A DNA stretch of 64,000 nt, from assembly GCA_902588585.1 (NCBI GenBank), contig CACIPQ010000002.1, positions 113,670 to 177,669 on the forward strand, in the 5' to 3' direction. Source of the DNA: an uncultured Pelagibacteraceae bacterium (GTDB lineage: Bacteria; Pseudomonadota; Alphaproteobacteria; Pelagibacterales; Pelagibacteraceae). The notes below the pieces were generated by a model that had not been told where the DNA came from, did no database searches, and saw only the letters and a list, made by a program, of their open reading frames with translations. Of this stretch, positions 1-8,368 are shown piece by piece; positions within the stretch are counted from its first letter, which is position 1, and every line of letters starts with the position of its first letter. Position numbers and translations under genes: made by a program.

Positions 1-616
1 TAGTAATACCATTTAAATTTGTTTGGATAGACTTTAAGATCTCCCTATCAAAATCAAAGTTTGAATATTCAATTGAGAATCTTATAAATCTTAAAATTCT
101 TAAATAATCTTCTTTAATTCTTTCATCGGGATTACCAATAAATTTTATTTTTTTTTTATTTAAGTCAGAAACTCCAGACTGTGGATCAAATAATTTACCT
201 TTTTGATCTAGATAAATAGCATTAATTGTAAAATCTCTTCTTTTAGAGTCTTCTTCCCAACTATCTGTGAAAGATACTTTTGCATGTCTGCCATCTGTGG
301 CGATATCTTTTCTAAGGGTAGTAATTTCAAAATGTTGATTATCCAAAACAAGAGTTAGCGTACCATGATCAATCCCAGTCTTTTTGACTTCTACATTTGA
401 ATTTTCAAACTTTTTTATTATTTCTTCTGGAGTTAATATCGTTGCTATATCAATATCCCCGATGTTTTCATTAAGCAAATATTTTCTGACACAGCCCCCA
501 ACAAACATGGCTTGGGTTTTTTCACTGTCTGAGTTTAATACACCAAAAATTTTATTTATATTTTTTGATTTATAAAAAGGAAAAAATAGTTTTTCTATAT
601 TTGATAAAAACTTCAT
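1..616 (-). CDS. cca: CCA tRNA nucleotidyltransferase / poly(A) polymerase family (3' part cut by window edge)
   Basis: The reading frame starts at the ATG at 616 and runs off the left edge, so only about 205 N-terminal residues are seen. It belongs to the class II nucleotidyltransferase (Pol beta superfamily) family that adds or repairs the 3' CCA of tRNAs. Visible signatures are GGCVRKYLL at residues 40-48, the metal-binding GDIDIA (D54, D56), and RRDFTINAI further on, all typical of the catalytic head. The start lies 7 nt after the CCA end of tRNA-Gln, and the next Met (residue 37) is too close to the catalytic GG to be a start. Both tRNAs in this window already encode CCA, so the enzyme would mainly repair ends. 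Confidence 0.9.
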   Translation of the reverse strand, partial: MKFLSNIEKLFFPFYKSKNINKIFGVLNSDSEKTQAMFVGGCVRKYLLNENIGDIDIATILTPEEIIKKFENSNVEVKKTGIDHGTLTLVLDNQHFEITTLRKDIATDGRHAKVSFTDSWEEDSKRRDFTINAIYLDQKGKLFDPQSGVSDLNKKKIKFIGNPDERIKEDYLRILRFIRFSIEYSNFDFDREILKSIQTNLNGIT

Positions 617-623
617 ATATATC

Positions 624-697
624 TGGCTGGGGCGCTAGGATTCGAACCTAGGATGGTGGTACCAAAAACCACTGCCTTACCGCTTGGCTACGCCCCA
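624..697 (-). tRNA. tRNA-Gln (anticodon TTG)
   Basis: On the minus strand a 7-bp acceptor stem TGGGGCG/CGCCCCA closes the cloverleaf. The anticodon stem GTGGT/ACCAC holds the loop TTTTGGT, giving anticodon TTG. The T arm contains GGTTCGAATCC. Discriminator G73 is followed by an encoded CCA (624-626). It sits between ispE and the CCA-adding enzyme gene, whose ATG follows after 7 nt. Confidence 0.96.
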
Positions 698-730
698 ATT
701 TAATTTTTGATATATCATAAAAAAGCGATT

Positions 731-1591
731 TTAAATAGTTTTACCAACAACACACCAGAATTTAGGAAATTTTTTTTTAATTTTTATTAAAGCTAGATCT
801 GCACTTTTTTTCGTTAAAAATAAGCCAAAACATGCAGAACCAGATCCAGTAACTCTTGAAAATTGACAATTTCTCATAGTTTCCAGCTGATACAAAATTT
901 TCTGTATTACAGGGAACTTTCCAATCACAATTCTTTCTAAAAAATTTTCTTCATATTTTAAGTCGTCAATAGTTTTTAATTGAAAGCGGTTTCCATCAAA
1001 ACTCTTTTGTTTTAAATTTTTAGAAAATTTTATTTTCGAATACACCTCTTTTGTTGATGATTTTAAAAAAGGATAAACCACAACTAAATAAAAATTTAAT
1101 TTTTTTTTAATATTAATTATTTTATTTATATTTTTTTGAAAAATTTGTTTAGACCCAAAAAACAATCTACAATCTGATCCTAAATTTCTTGAAAAACTAG
1201 AGATGTCTTTTTCATAAAACCTTCTTCCACTACCAAAATACTTAATCAATGTAGCTGAATTACTAGAACCTCCACCAAGTCCAGAAAAAACTGGAATATT
1301 TTTTTGAATTGTAACTTTGAAATTTTGATTTTTTTTTATAATTCCTTTACTCCTTAATAGTAACAAACATTTTGTAACTGAATTCTTTTTTTTATGTACA
1401 TAACTACTAAATTTTCCAGAAAATTTGACTATATCCCTGTTTGCTCTAATTCTGCTAATCACAATTGTATCGTATATATTAATTAAACAAACTAGAGATT
1501 GAACATTGTGAAGTTTGCTTCTTATGTTTTTTTTTCCGACATTTAGAAACAAATTAATTTTAGAATAAGATTTCAAGATTGTCTTGGTCAT
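731..1591 (-). CDS. ispE: 4-diphosphocytidyl-2-C-methyl-D-erythritol kinase
   Basis: GHMP-family kinase that phosphorylates CDP-methylerythritol in the MEP isoprenoid pathway. The 286 residues match the usual length. The glycine-rich ATP loop FSGLGGGSSNSA is at residues 102-113, an N-terminal YSKINLFLNV carries the conserved Lys, LGSD is in the middle, and the C-terminal VTGSGSACFG is the third GHMP motif. It lies 12 nt downstream of the TPR protein gene on the same strand. Its product feeds ubiquinone, lipid carriers and the carotenoid/retinal pathway encoded at 13.8-18.1 kb; ispH is also in this window. Confidence 0.95.
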   Translation of the reverse strand: MTKTILKSYSKINLFLNVGKKNIRSKLHNVQSLVCLINIYDTIVISRIRANRDIVKFSGKFSSYVHKKKNSVTKCLLLLRSKGIIKKNQNFKVTIQKNIPVFSGLGGGSSNSATLIKYFGSGRRFYEKDISSFSRNLGSDCRLFFGSKQIFQKNINKIINIKKKLNFYLVVVYPFLKSSTKEVYSKIKFSKNLKQKSFDGNRFQLKTIDDLKYEENFLERIVIGKFPVIQKILYQLETMRNCQFSRVTGSGSACFGLFLTKKSADLALIKIKKKFPKFWCVVGKTI

Positions 1592-1603
1592 AAAATGGTA
1601 TTT

Positions 1604-3307
1604 TTAACTTTTTTCTACGCCAAACAATAATTTATTTTCAATCTTTTGTCTTAGTTCTTTTTTAGTATCTTCTAAAGTTAAAACATATTTCCAGTAGTAT
1701 CTTGCCTGAATTTTTTTGTTATTCATCCACAAACAGTCAGCAAAATGATCGTTAACGATAGGATCCTCTGGCATTAAAGTAATTGCATGTTGTAAATATA
1801 CTTGGGCTTCTGGAAAATTATTCAATTTATATAATGCCCAACCTAAAGAGTCGGTGATGTAGCCGTCATTTTCTTTTAAAGTATTTGCTTTTTTTAACAT
1901 CGTAAGTGCTTTTCTGGTATTTTTTTCTTTTTCAATCCAAGTGTAAGCTAAATAATTAATTGTGTATGCTTGGTCTGGAAGTATTTCCAATGATTGCATT
2001 AAATCTTTTTCACCAAGTTCCCATTTTCCAATTCTCTCATAAGCTGTACCTCTCCTATCCAAAACTCTTGGATAAAGTTTGTGATCCCTTGTAATCTTTG
2101 ACAAAATTTCTGAATATAATTTTATTGATTCTTCGTAGCTATCATCGCCTCTCAAAAAATTTGCCAAATCAAAAGTTCTATAAATATCTTTATCAATCTC
2201 TTTATAAGATTTAGATAAAAAATTTATAGATTCTACTTTTTTGTCTTGAGCATCTAATATTGAAGCAATTTCCTTGCTGGAATTCCATCTGTAATAGGAT
2301 CCTAAAGGATATAATTTTTTATATGTTTTTTTAGCTTCATCATATTTTTTTAAATTAGCAAAATTTTCAGCAAGTAAACCATTATAAGACAAAAAATTTG
2401 GGTTCAAATATTTTGAAAGGTTAATATAAAAATTTGACAGCTGATAATGACGTTGTGTGGAAAGAGCGTTTGCAAAAGCATAAAATATTTCTGCAAGAAT
2501 GCCGTCAGATTCTTTGCAGTTAAATTCATTTTTATTTTTTTCTTTTTTTTCTAAAGTTTCTTTAAACTGATTTATTAATAAATTTCTAGGAAAATTTTTT
2601 GAAGTTAAACTTATAATATTTTCTGCCTTTTTATGTTCTCCTTTTCTAATTAAATAGTTGGCAAAAAAGAAATTATACCTGTAAAAATTATTTTTTTCGT
2701 TATTAATAATTTCATTAAATTTTTTTTCTACATCGGAGGTGTCAAAATAGCAGTGAGCAAAAGCTTCTTGTACATTTTTGAATCTGCCGTATTTATCAGA
2801 CATAGATTTAATAAGATCGATGTTTTCTCTTTTGTTTGATGCGGAAATTTCTGACCAATTTTTTAATGAATTTTGTAAAGGCTCGAAAGTTAATCTATGC
2901 TCAAAACTTGGGTTAAGTCTGTCAAAGTAAATCTTTGCCTTGCTATAGTTTTTATTTTTAAATTGAAACAGACCTTGAATAAGATTGCTTTCAAAATTTG
3001 ATGAATTTTTTTTCTCTAGTTTTTTTGAGTAAGAATAAGCCTCATTATACTTTTCAAGATTTATTAAAGATTGAATATATCGAGATGAAAAGTTTTGATT
3101 GTTTCTGCCAGATTCATTTAAATTATTAAAAAATTTCTCAGAACTGAAATAATCAAAATTATTGAAAGATATCATGCCAGAAAAGTAGTTAGAAATATTT
3201 TTAGCGTCTTGATTGAAATTTAATGCTTTTGAATACGATGAATTGGATATACCTAAAAAAATAAAAGTATATAATGCTAATTTAAAAATAAAGCAAAAAA
3301 ATTTCAT
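1604..3307 (-). CDS. Secreted or envelope TPR-repeat protein
   Basis: 567-residue protein with an N-terminal hydrophobic signal (about residues 1-27, ending near SYSKA) and a long array of tetratricopeptide helices. The last repeats are the clearest, with ...AYTINYLAYTWIEK..., DGYITDSLGWALYKLNN, and ...DPIVNDHFADCLWMNN. TPR arrays make protein-protein scaffolds; I infer a periplasmic or outer-membrane-associated scaffold but cannot name a partner. It is directly upstream of ispE. Its ATG is separated from the divergent UDG ATG by only 5 nt, so its promoter must lie within the neighbouring coding sequence. Confidence 0.8.
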   Translation of the reverse strand: MKFFCFIFKLALYTFIFLGISNSSYSKALNFNQDAKNISNYFSGMISFNNFDYFSSEKFFNNLNESGRNNQNFSSRYIQSLINLEKYNEAYSYSKKLEKKNSSNFESNLIQGLFQFKNKNYSKAKIYFDRLNPSFEHRLTFEPLQNSLKNWSEISASNKRENIDLIKSMSDKYGRFKNVQEAFAHCYFDTSDVEKKFNEIINNEKNNFYRYNFFFANYLIRKGEHKKAENIISLTSKNFPRNLLINQFKETLEKKEKNKNEFNCKESDGILAEIFYAFANALSTQRHYQLSNFYINLSKYLNPNFLSYNGLLAENFANLKKYDEAKKTYKKLYPLGSYYRWNSSKEIASILDAQDKKVESINFLSKSYKEIDKDIYRTFDLANFLRGDDSYEESIKLYSEILSKITRDHKLYPRVLDRRGTAYERIGKWELGEKDLMQSLEILPDQAYTINYLAYTWIEKEKNTRKALTMLKKANTLKENDGYITDSLGWALYKLNNFPEAQVYLQHAITLMPEDPIVNDHFADCLWMNNKKIQARYYWKYVLTLEDTKKELRQKIENKLLFGVEKS

Positions 3308-3312
3308 ATATA

Positions 3313-4035
3313 ATGAAAAAATCTAATTTTAAAATTAATAGAACAAAACTTTATCATAAACTTATTAATAACAAACTGGTATATGATAATAAATCATTAA
3401 ATAGATATAAAAAAGATATTAATCAAACTTTAACGAATGGCTCTAAAGACAAGTTGTCTCGACTTGCAGAACTTAAGGTAAAGATTAACTCTATTAAAAA
3501 CTGTGAATTAAAAAAAAGTGCAACAAATTTGGTTTTTTCTGATGGAAACCCATTTGCTAAAATAATGATTATAGGTGAAGGACCAGGAGCAAATGAAGAC
3601 AAGGAAGGAAAACCATTTGTAGGTAGAGCTGGAAAACTTCTAGATAAAATGTTGGATGCAATCAAGCTTAATAGAAAAAATGTATATATTTCAAATGTAG
3701 TAAATTTTAGACCTCCATTGAATAGAAGACCAACAGATGAAGAAATAAAAAGATATCTTCCATTTCTTATTAAACATGTAGAGTTAGTTAATCCTAAAAT
3801 TCTTTTGTTGCTTGGCAGTACCGCATTGAATGCTCTTATAGGCAACGAAGTTGTAATTTCTAAGGCTAGAGGAAAATGGGTAAGCAAAAAAATTGGCAAC
3901 GTTAACCCGGATATAATTGCTTCGTTCCATCCCGCTTTTCTCATGAGACAACCAGATCAAAAAAAATATGCTTGGGAAGATTTAAAAATGATCAAAAAAA
4001 AAATGTCTGAGTTGAAAATAAAATTTAATGGCTAA
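3313..4035 (+). CDS. Family-4 type uracil-DNA glycosylase
   Basis: 240 residues; removes uracil from DNA to start base excision repair. Family motifs are GEGPGANEDKEGKPFVGRAG (substrate pocket, about residues 93-112), NVVNFRPPLNRRPT and the C-terminal SFHPAFLM loop. Canonical family-4 enzymes hold a 4Fe-4S cluster with four cysteines; this protein has a single Cys (in KNCELKK), so it cannot bind that cluster in the usual way. The roughly 75 N-terminal residues resemble those of alphaproteobacterial homologues and contain no later Met start. The stop overlaps rnhB by 8 nt. Confidence 0.87.
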   Translation: MKKSNFKINRTKLYHKLINNKLVYDNKSLNRYKKDINQTLTNGSKDKLSRLAELKVKINSIKNCELKKSATNLVFSDGNPFAKIMIIGEGPGANEDKEGKPFVGRAGKLLDKMLDAIKLNRKNVYISNVVNFRPPLNRRPTDEEIKRYLPFLIKHVELVNPKILLLLGSTALNALIGNEVVISKARGKWVSKKIGNVNPDIIASFHPAFLMRQPDQKKYAWEDLKMIKKKMSELKIKFNG

Positions 4036-4597
4036 TAAAATTCTTGCAGGTGTAGATGAAGTTGGGAGAGGCTGTTTGGCTGGCCCTGTTATTTCCTGTG
4101 CACTTATTTTAAAAAAAAATATCAATAAAAAATTTTTAAGAGATTCAAAAACTATATCATTTAAAGACAGAGTGGAAATTGCAAAGCATATAAAAAAAAA
4201 CTCCTGGTATGCCATAGGTTCGGCATCTGTAAATGAAATAGATAAGTATAATATCTTTAATGCTACATTGCTTTCGATGGAAAGAGCTGCGAAAAAATTA
4301 AAGAAAAAACCTCATCTTTTTCTAATTGATGGAACTCATGCGCCAAAAAAGTTAAAAAATTCTAAGACAATCATCAGAGGAGATCAAAAAATTAAATGTA
4401 TTTCTGCAGCCTCTATTGTAGCAAAAGTCTATAGAGATCTTTATATGATAAAATTAGGAAATAAATTTCCACAATACAGATGGAACAAAAATTTTGGCTA
4501 CGGCACCTGGCAGCACCTTGGGGCATTGAAAAAATTTGGGGTTACGAACTACCATAGAAAAAGTTATAGACCCGTATACAATATCTTGTCCAGATAG
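4028..4597 (+). CDS. rnhB: Ribonuclease HII
   Basis: 189-residue endonuclease that cuts the RNA strand of RNA-DNA hybrids and single ribonucleotides in DNA. It starts with the catalytic LAGVDEVGRGCLAGP (Asp and Glu of the DE motif), then RDSKTIS, LIDG and SAASIVAKVYRD, all canonical for type 2 RNase H. It overlaps the UDG gene by 8 nt, consistent with a DNA-repair operon. The type I enzyme (rnhA) is also present at 20020. Confidence 0.95.
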   Translation: MANKILAGVDEVGRGCLAGPVISCALILKKNINKKFLRDSKTISFKDRVEIAKHIKKNSWYAIGSASVNEIDKYNIFNATLLSMERAAKKLKKKPHLFLIDGTHAPKKLKNSKTIIRGDQKIKCISAASIVAKVYRDLYMIKLGNKFPQYRWNKNFGYGTWQHLGALKKFGVTNYHRKSYRPVYNILSR

Positions 4598-4655
4598 GAA
4601 TCATCAACACACTATAGACTCAATTTCATTAAAAAAAAAAATTGACCATGGATTC
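4598..4655. promoter_or_regulatory. Cluster of three GANTC sites in front of ccrM
   Basis: GAATC at 4598-4602, GACTC at 4617-4621 and GATTC at 4651-4655 all lie in the 79-nt gap between rnhB and ccrM. GANTC is the CcrM methylation sequence. In Caulobacter the ccrM promoter is itself controlled by GANTC methylation, so this gap probably holds a methylation-sensitive promoter. Confidence 0.55.
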
Positions 4656-4676
4656 AATTTCGGGTTGAATTCAATA

Positions 4677-5744
4677 ATGTCAAAATTTACTAACAAGATT
4701 GTAAATGGAAATTCTTTAGAAATATTAAAAAAGATTCCAGATAAAAGCTTTGATTTAGTTTTTGCCGATCCTCCTTACAATATGCAAATAGGAGAAAAAT
4801 TAAAAAGACCTGACGATAGCAAGGTCAATGGAGTTAATGACAAATGGGATCAATTTTTAAGCTTTAAGGATTATGATGGATTTTGCAAAACTTGGTTAAA
4901 GGAATGCAAAAGAATTTTAAAGGACAATGGTAGTATTTGGGTAATCGGTACTTATCACAATATTTTTAGATTGGGTTATCATTTGCAAAATTTAAATTAC
5001 TGGTTATTAAATGATGTAATCTGGAGAAAAAACAATCCGATGCCAAACTTTAAAGGAACAAGATTTACTAATGCGCACGAAACTTTAATATGGGCCTCAA
5101 AAAGTAAAAAATCTAAATATACGTTTAATTATCAATCTTTAAAATGTTTTAATGATGATCTGCAAATGAGATCTGATTGGACACTGCCTATTTGCAACGG
5201 AAAAGAAAGATTAAAAAAGAATGGAAAAAAAGTTCATTCAACTCAAAAACCTGAGGCTTTACTACATAGAATTATATTAGCGACAACAAATAAGGGCGAT
5301 TTAATATTTGATCCATTTTTAGGAACAGGAACTACCGCGGTCGTTGCAAAGAAATTGGGTAGACAATATTTTGGTATAGAGAAGGATAAAAAATACTTTT
5401 TAGCTGCAAATCAAAGAATAAATAAAACAAACATTATAGAAGATGATTGCCTGGATACACTTCAAAATAATAAATCTAAACCCAGGATCCCTTTTGGCTC
5501 TTTAATTGAAATGGGACTAATCAAACCGGGAACATTATTGTTTGATCACAAAAGAAAATATAATGCAAAAATTATGGCTGATGGAAGTTTAAAATGTCAA
5601 CAAACAGAAGGATCTATTCACAAAGTTGCTGCAAAAATAATAGGCGCAGAAAGCTGTAATGGATGGACCTACTGGCATTATCAGTCAGGCGATAATTTAA
5701 AACCAATTGATGATTTAAGAGAAAGATTGAGACCAGTTTCTTAG
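4677..5744 (+). CDS. ccrM: Cell cycle DNA adenine methyltransferase (GANTC-specific)
   Basis: Beta-class N6-adenine methyltransferase. From the chosen start (355 aa) the catalytic DPPY is at residues 31-34 and the SAM-binding FDPFLGTGTT at 211-220, in the beta-class order. Residues from about 265 on form the C-terminal RAMA-type extension found in CcrM (PFGSLIEMGLIKPG...NGWTYWHYQ...LRERLRP). A longer frame opens at 4536, but it overlaps rnhB and its first 47 residues do not resemble the family, so the ATG at 4677 is preferred. CcrM methylates GANTC after replication in alphaproteobacteria; its reader GcrA is encoded at 62994. The 3' end overlaps the convergent monooxygenase gene by 4 nt. Confidence 0.93.
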   Translation: MSKFTNKIVNGNSLEILKKIPDKSFDLVFADPPYNMQIGEKLKRPDDSKVNGVNDKWDQFLSFKDYDGFCKTWLKECKRILKDNGSIWVIGTYHNIFRLGYHLQNLNYWLLNDVIWRKNNPMPNFKGTRFTNAHETLIWASKSKKSKYTFNYQSLKCFNDDLQMRSDWTLPICNGKERLKKNGKKVHSTQKPEALLHRIILATTNKGDLIFDPFLGTGTTAVVAKKLGRQYFGIEKDKKYFLAANQRINKTNIIEDDCLDTLQNNKSKPRIPFGSLIEMGLIKPGTLLFDHKRKYNAKIMADGSLKCQQTEGSIHKVAAKIIGAESCNGWTYWHYQSGDNLKPIDDLRERLRPVS

Positions 5745-6877
5745 TTTTTTTGATAAATATTTCCTAAATAACTATTTAAAAACTTTTCACTTTTTGTAAT
5801 CTTTTTTAACATAAAGTTTCTAGTCCTAATCATAAACGGGCTTGATAAATGAAAAGAAAAATAATTTAATTTAGACCTGGTATTAATTAACTTAGTTCTT
5901 TTCAATCTTTTTTCAAAATAAAGACTTTGTATTTTTTCTGAACCTTCGCATAATAAATTAAATAATTCGTTTGCTCCTTCAATAGATTGTCCTGCACCCT
6001 GTGCCATTGTTGGGATAAATGTATAAAAAGCATCTCCCAAATAAAACACATTTTCATAAATTGATTTTGTGGGTTTGTTGGTTACATAAATTGGCCATGA
6101 ATTTAGAGAACTTTGAAATAAACTTTCTAAATTATTATTTTTATTCAGTATTTCTTTTTTTATTACTGATTGGATGTCAATATTTTTAACAAGTTTTTGC
6201 CTTACAATACAAACCAAGTTGAGATCATTTTTTTTGTTGATTGGATAAATTACGATATGTGAATTTGGAAACATCACTAATGATATATTTTGACTTTCGT
6301 AGTTAAAATCTTCAGAAGCTTTTATTACCGCTCTAATCGCAATAGATCCGCTATAACGGGGTTTAATAATTTTATTTTCAATTATTGATTTTGTTTTAGA
6401 AAAAACACCATCTGAAACAATTATAAAATCTACTAAATCATTGGTGTTGTCTATAAAATTAATTAGTAGTTTGCCCTTAATTCTTGAAATCTTTTTTACT
6501 TCTTTTCCAAACTTCATATGATTTTCAAATAATTTATTCTTTAAAAATTCAATCAAAGTGGATCTCTTTAATGTTGTGTACTTAACCGTTTCAAAATCAA
6601 ATCTATTTAAATTTAAATCACAAATTTTATTATTTTCGGCCGAATAGAAATTCAATTTTGATGGATTATAAATATTATTATTATCTATATTGCGAAAACC
6701 TATTTTGTTCAAAATTGAAATACTATTAGGAGCCAATTGTATTCCGTAACCTTCTTCTAGACTTAATGTACTTTCTTTTTCATAAACCATTACCTCAAAA
6801 TTAGAGTTTGTTTTTAATAGGTTTGCTGCTGTGAGACCAGCAATTCCAGATCCAATTATTGCAATTTTTTTTTTCAT
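5741..6877 (-). CDS. FAD-dependent monooxygenase (UbiH/salicylate hydroxylase-like)
   Basis: 378 residues with an N-terminal Rossmann FAD motif IIGSGIAGLTAANLL, a mid-protein VDFIIVSDGVFSKT (the DG motif of class A flavin hydroxylases) and the C-terminal YLGDAFYTFIPTMAQGAGQS that binds the FAD pyrophosphate. These place it in the PF01494 aromatic-ring hydroxylase family. The substrate cannot be read from sequence; ubiquinone-ring hydroxylation or a catabolic hydroxylation are both possible. Its ATG shares one nucleotide with the end of mutY, suggesting translational coupling, but the two functions have no obvious link. Confidence 0.8.
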   Translation of the reverse strand: MKKKIAIIGSGIAGLTAANLLKTNSNFEVMVYEKESTLSLEEGYGIQLAPNSISILNKIGFRNIDNNNIYNPSKLNFYSAENNKICDLNLNRFDFETVKYTTLKRSTLIEFLKNKLFENHMKFGKEVKKISRIKGKLLINFIDNTNDLVDFIIVSDGVFSKTKSIIENKIIKPRYSGSIAIRAVIKASEDFNYESQNISLVMFPNSHIVIYPINKKNDLNLVCIVRQKLVKNIDIQSVIKKEILNKNNNLESLFQSSLNSWPIYVTNKPTKSIYENVFYLGDAFYTFIPTMAQGAGQSIEGANELFNLLCEGSEKIQSLYFEKRLKRTKLINTRSKLNYFSFHLSSPFMIRTRNFMLKKITKSEKFLNSYLGNIYQKN

Positions 6878-7878
6878 TAATATAAATTTTCTACCTGTTC
6901 AAATATTTTTTTAGTAAATGTTGGTATAAATTCTTTATTATCGTGCATAGAATACCAGTTTAGGTTTTTTGGTATTTTATTTGAAAATTTATAATATAAA
7001 TCAATGTCTAATTTTTTGTTTGAGATAGAATTTCTGTAATTACAAAGAAAATTCCAGCTTTTAAACTTATTTTTTTTTAATTTTTCTTTAATTATTGGAA
7101 GATTATATTCTTTCAAAAAACCTAAATTATTTTTATTTGTTAAGCCAATTTGTTTTTTTTTGTTAAGATAACAAAAAATATTATAACTTTTTTTATTTGA
7201 TTTAATTGTATCTGTTAATTTAACATATTTACCAGATTTGTGGAATTTACAGGTTTTATTAATAGGACAAATTTCGCATTTAGGTTCTTTGGGTTTACAA
7301 ATTAAAGCTCCAAACTCCATCATTGCCTCTACTAAATCTGAATTTCTTTTTGAGTAAAATAATTGTTTTTTATTTTTTTTAACCATTTTTTCAAAATCTA
7401 GTTTTCTCTCATGTTTATTTATTATTCTAGATAGAACTCTTTTAACATTGCCGTCCAAAGCAAAACGAGGTTGATTATAGACCAGGGCTAATAAAACATT
7501 TCCAGTATAATCCCCTACTCCTGGAAGTTTTTTTATATCAATTAAAGTCTTGGGTAGTACTGATTTTTTTTTGTTTACAATAATTTTTGCTGTAATAAGT
7601 AAATTTCTTGCCCTTCTGTAATAGCCTAATCCTTCCCAAAGTTTTAGAATTTTTCTTTCACTAGTTGTAGAAAGTTTTTTTAAAGTTTTAATTTCTTTTG
7701 TAAATTTTTCAAAATAAGGAATCACGGTTTTTACCTGGGTTTGTTGCAGCATAAATTCGCTTAATAATCTGTAATAAAGCTTTCTAGATGAATTAAATGA
7801 TACGCGCCAAGGCAAAGATCGCTTATTATTATCATACCAAGTAATTATTTTTTTTGATAAATTAGTTTTAATATGCAT
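6877..7878 (-). CDS. mutY: A/G-specific adenine glycosylase
   Basis: 333 residues. MutY removes adenine mispaired with 8-oxoguanine. The N-terminus (KKIITWYDNNKRSLPWR) aligns with E. coli MutY. LSEFMLQQTQV carries the catalytic Glu, LPGVGDYTG is the helix-hairpin-helix, ALDGNVKRVLSR carries the catalytic Asp, and CKPKEPKCEICPINKTC gives the four 4Fe-4S cysteines. The C-terminal NUDIX-like part (from about residue 225) is short and diverged. Its start codon lies inside the 5' end of the divergent DUF721 gene. Confidence 0.94.
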   Translation of the reverse strand: MHIKTNLSKKIITWYDNNKRSLPWRVSFNSSRKLYYRLLSEFMLQQTQVKTVIPYFEKFTKEIKTLKKLSTTSERKILKLWEGLGYYRRARNLLITAKIIVNKKKSVLPKTLIDIKKLPGVGDYTGNVLLALVYNQPRFALDGNVKRVLSRIINKHERKLDFEKMVKKNKKQLFYSKRNSDLVEAMMEFGALICKPKEPKCEICPINKTCKFHKSGKYVKLTDTIKSNKKSYNIFCYLNKKKQIGLTNKNNLGFLKEYNLPIIKEKLKKNKFKSWNFLCNYRNSISNKKLDIDLYYKFSNKIPKNLNWYSMHDNKEFIPTFTKKIFEQVENLY

Positions 7879-8361
7879 GATAAAAAACCCTATATTAATA
7901 AATCAATGTACTCTATTCAAGGGATTAAGACGGTATCAAATTCATTGCCACGTGGTTTAAAAACAATTCTAAAAAAAGGTGGTCACAACTATTCTAGTAT
8001 AATCTACAATTGGTCTAATTTAGTTGGAAAAAAAATTTCCAGTGTTTGTTATCCAAAATCTGTCAAAACAGGCAGAGAACTTAAAAATGGAACCTTGGTT
8101 TTAAATGTTTTTCACGGTGATCAGATTCTTGTGGAATATAGCAAAAAAGATATTATTGAAAAAATAAATACTTTTTTTGGGTATGAATTTATAAAGGATA
8201 TTAAACTTGTTTTAATCAAAGAGAAAATTACTAAAAATAGAAAATATGATCTTAGTGAAAATCAAAAAGCCATATTTCAAAAAAAAGTTGAAAAAATTGG
8301 AAATTCTAATTTAAAAAAGAATCTTACTAATCTAATAAATGTTTTTAGCAAAAAGAAATAA
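7873..8361 (+). CDS. DUF721 (DciA-like) protein
   Basis: 162 residues. The N-terminal 100 residues fit DUF721 (SLPRGLKTILKKGG...IIYNWSNLVGKKISSVCYPKSV..., then LVLNVFHGDQILVEYSKKDIIEKIN). In other bacteria DciA/DUF721 proteins help load the replicative helicase; that role here is inferred. The C-terminal 50 residues are charged and unassigned. The ATG at 7873 overlaps the start codon of mutY on the other strand. An in-frame ATG at 7906 is a real alternative. I see no Shine-Dalgarno for either. Confidence 0.75.
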   Translation: MHDKKPYINKSMYSIQGIKTVSNSLPRGLKTILKKGGHNYSSIIYNWSNLVGKKISSVCYPKSVKTGRELKNGTLVLNVFHGDQILVEYSKKDIIEKINTFFGYEFIKDIKLVLIKEKITKNRKYDLSENQKAIFQKKVEKIGNSNLKKNLTNLINVFSKKK

Positions 8362-8368
8362 AAACTAT

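Noticed and set aside
4536..4676. Extended CcrM N-terminus overlapping rnhB
   Set aside because: The extra 47 residues do not resemble the family and cover the GANTC-rich gap; the ATG at 4677 begins at the conserved domain.
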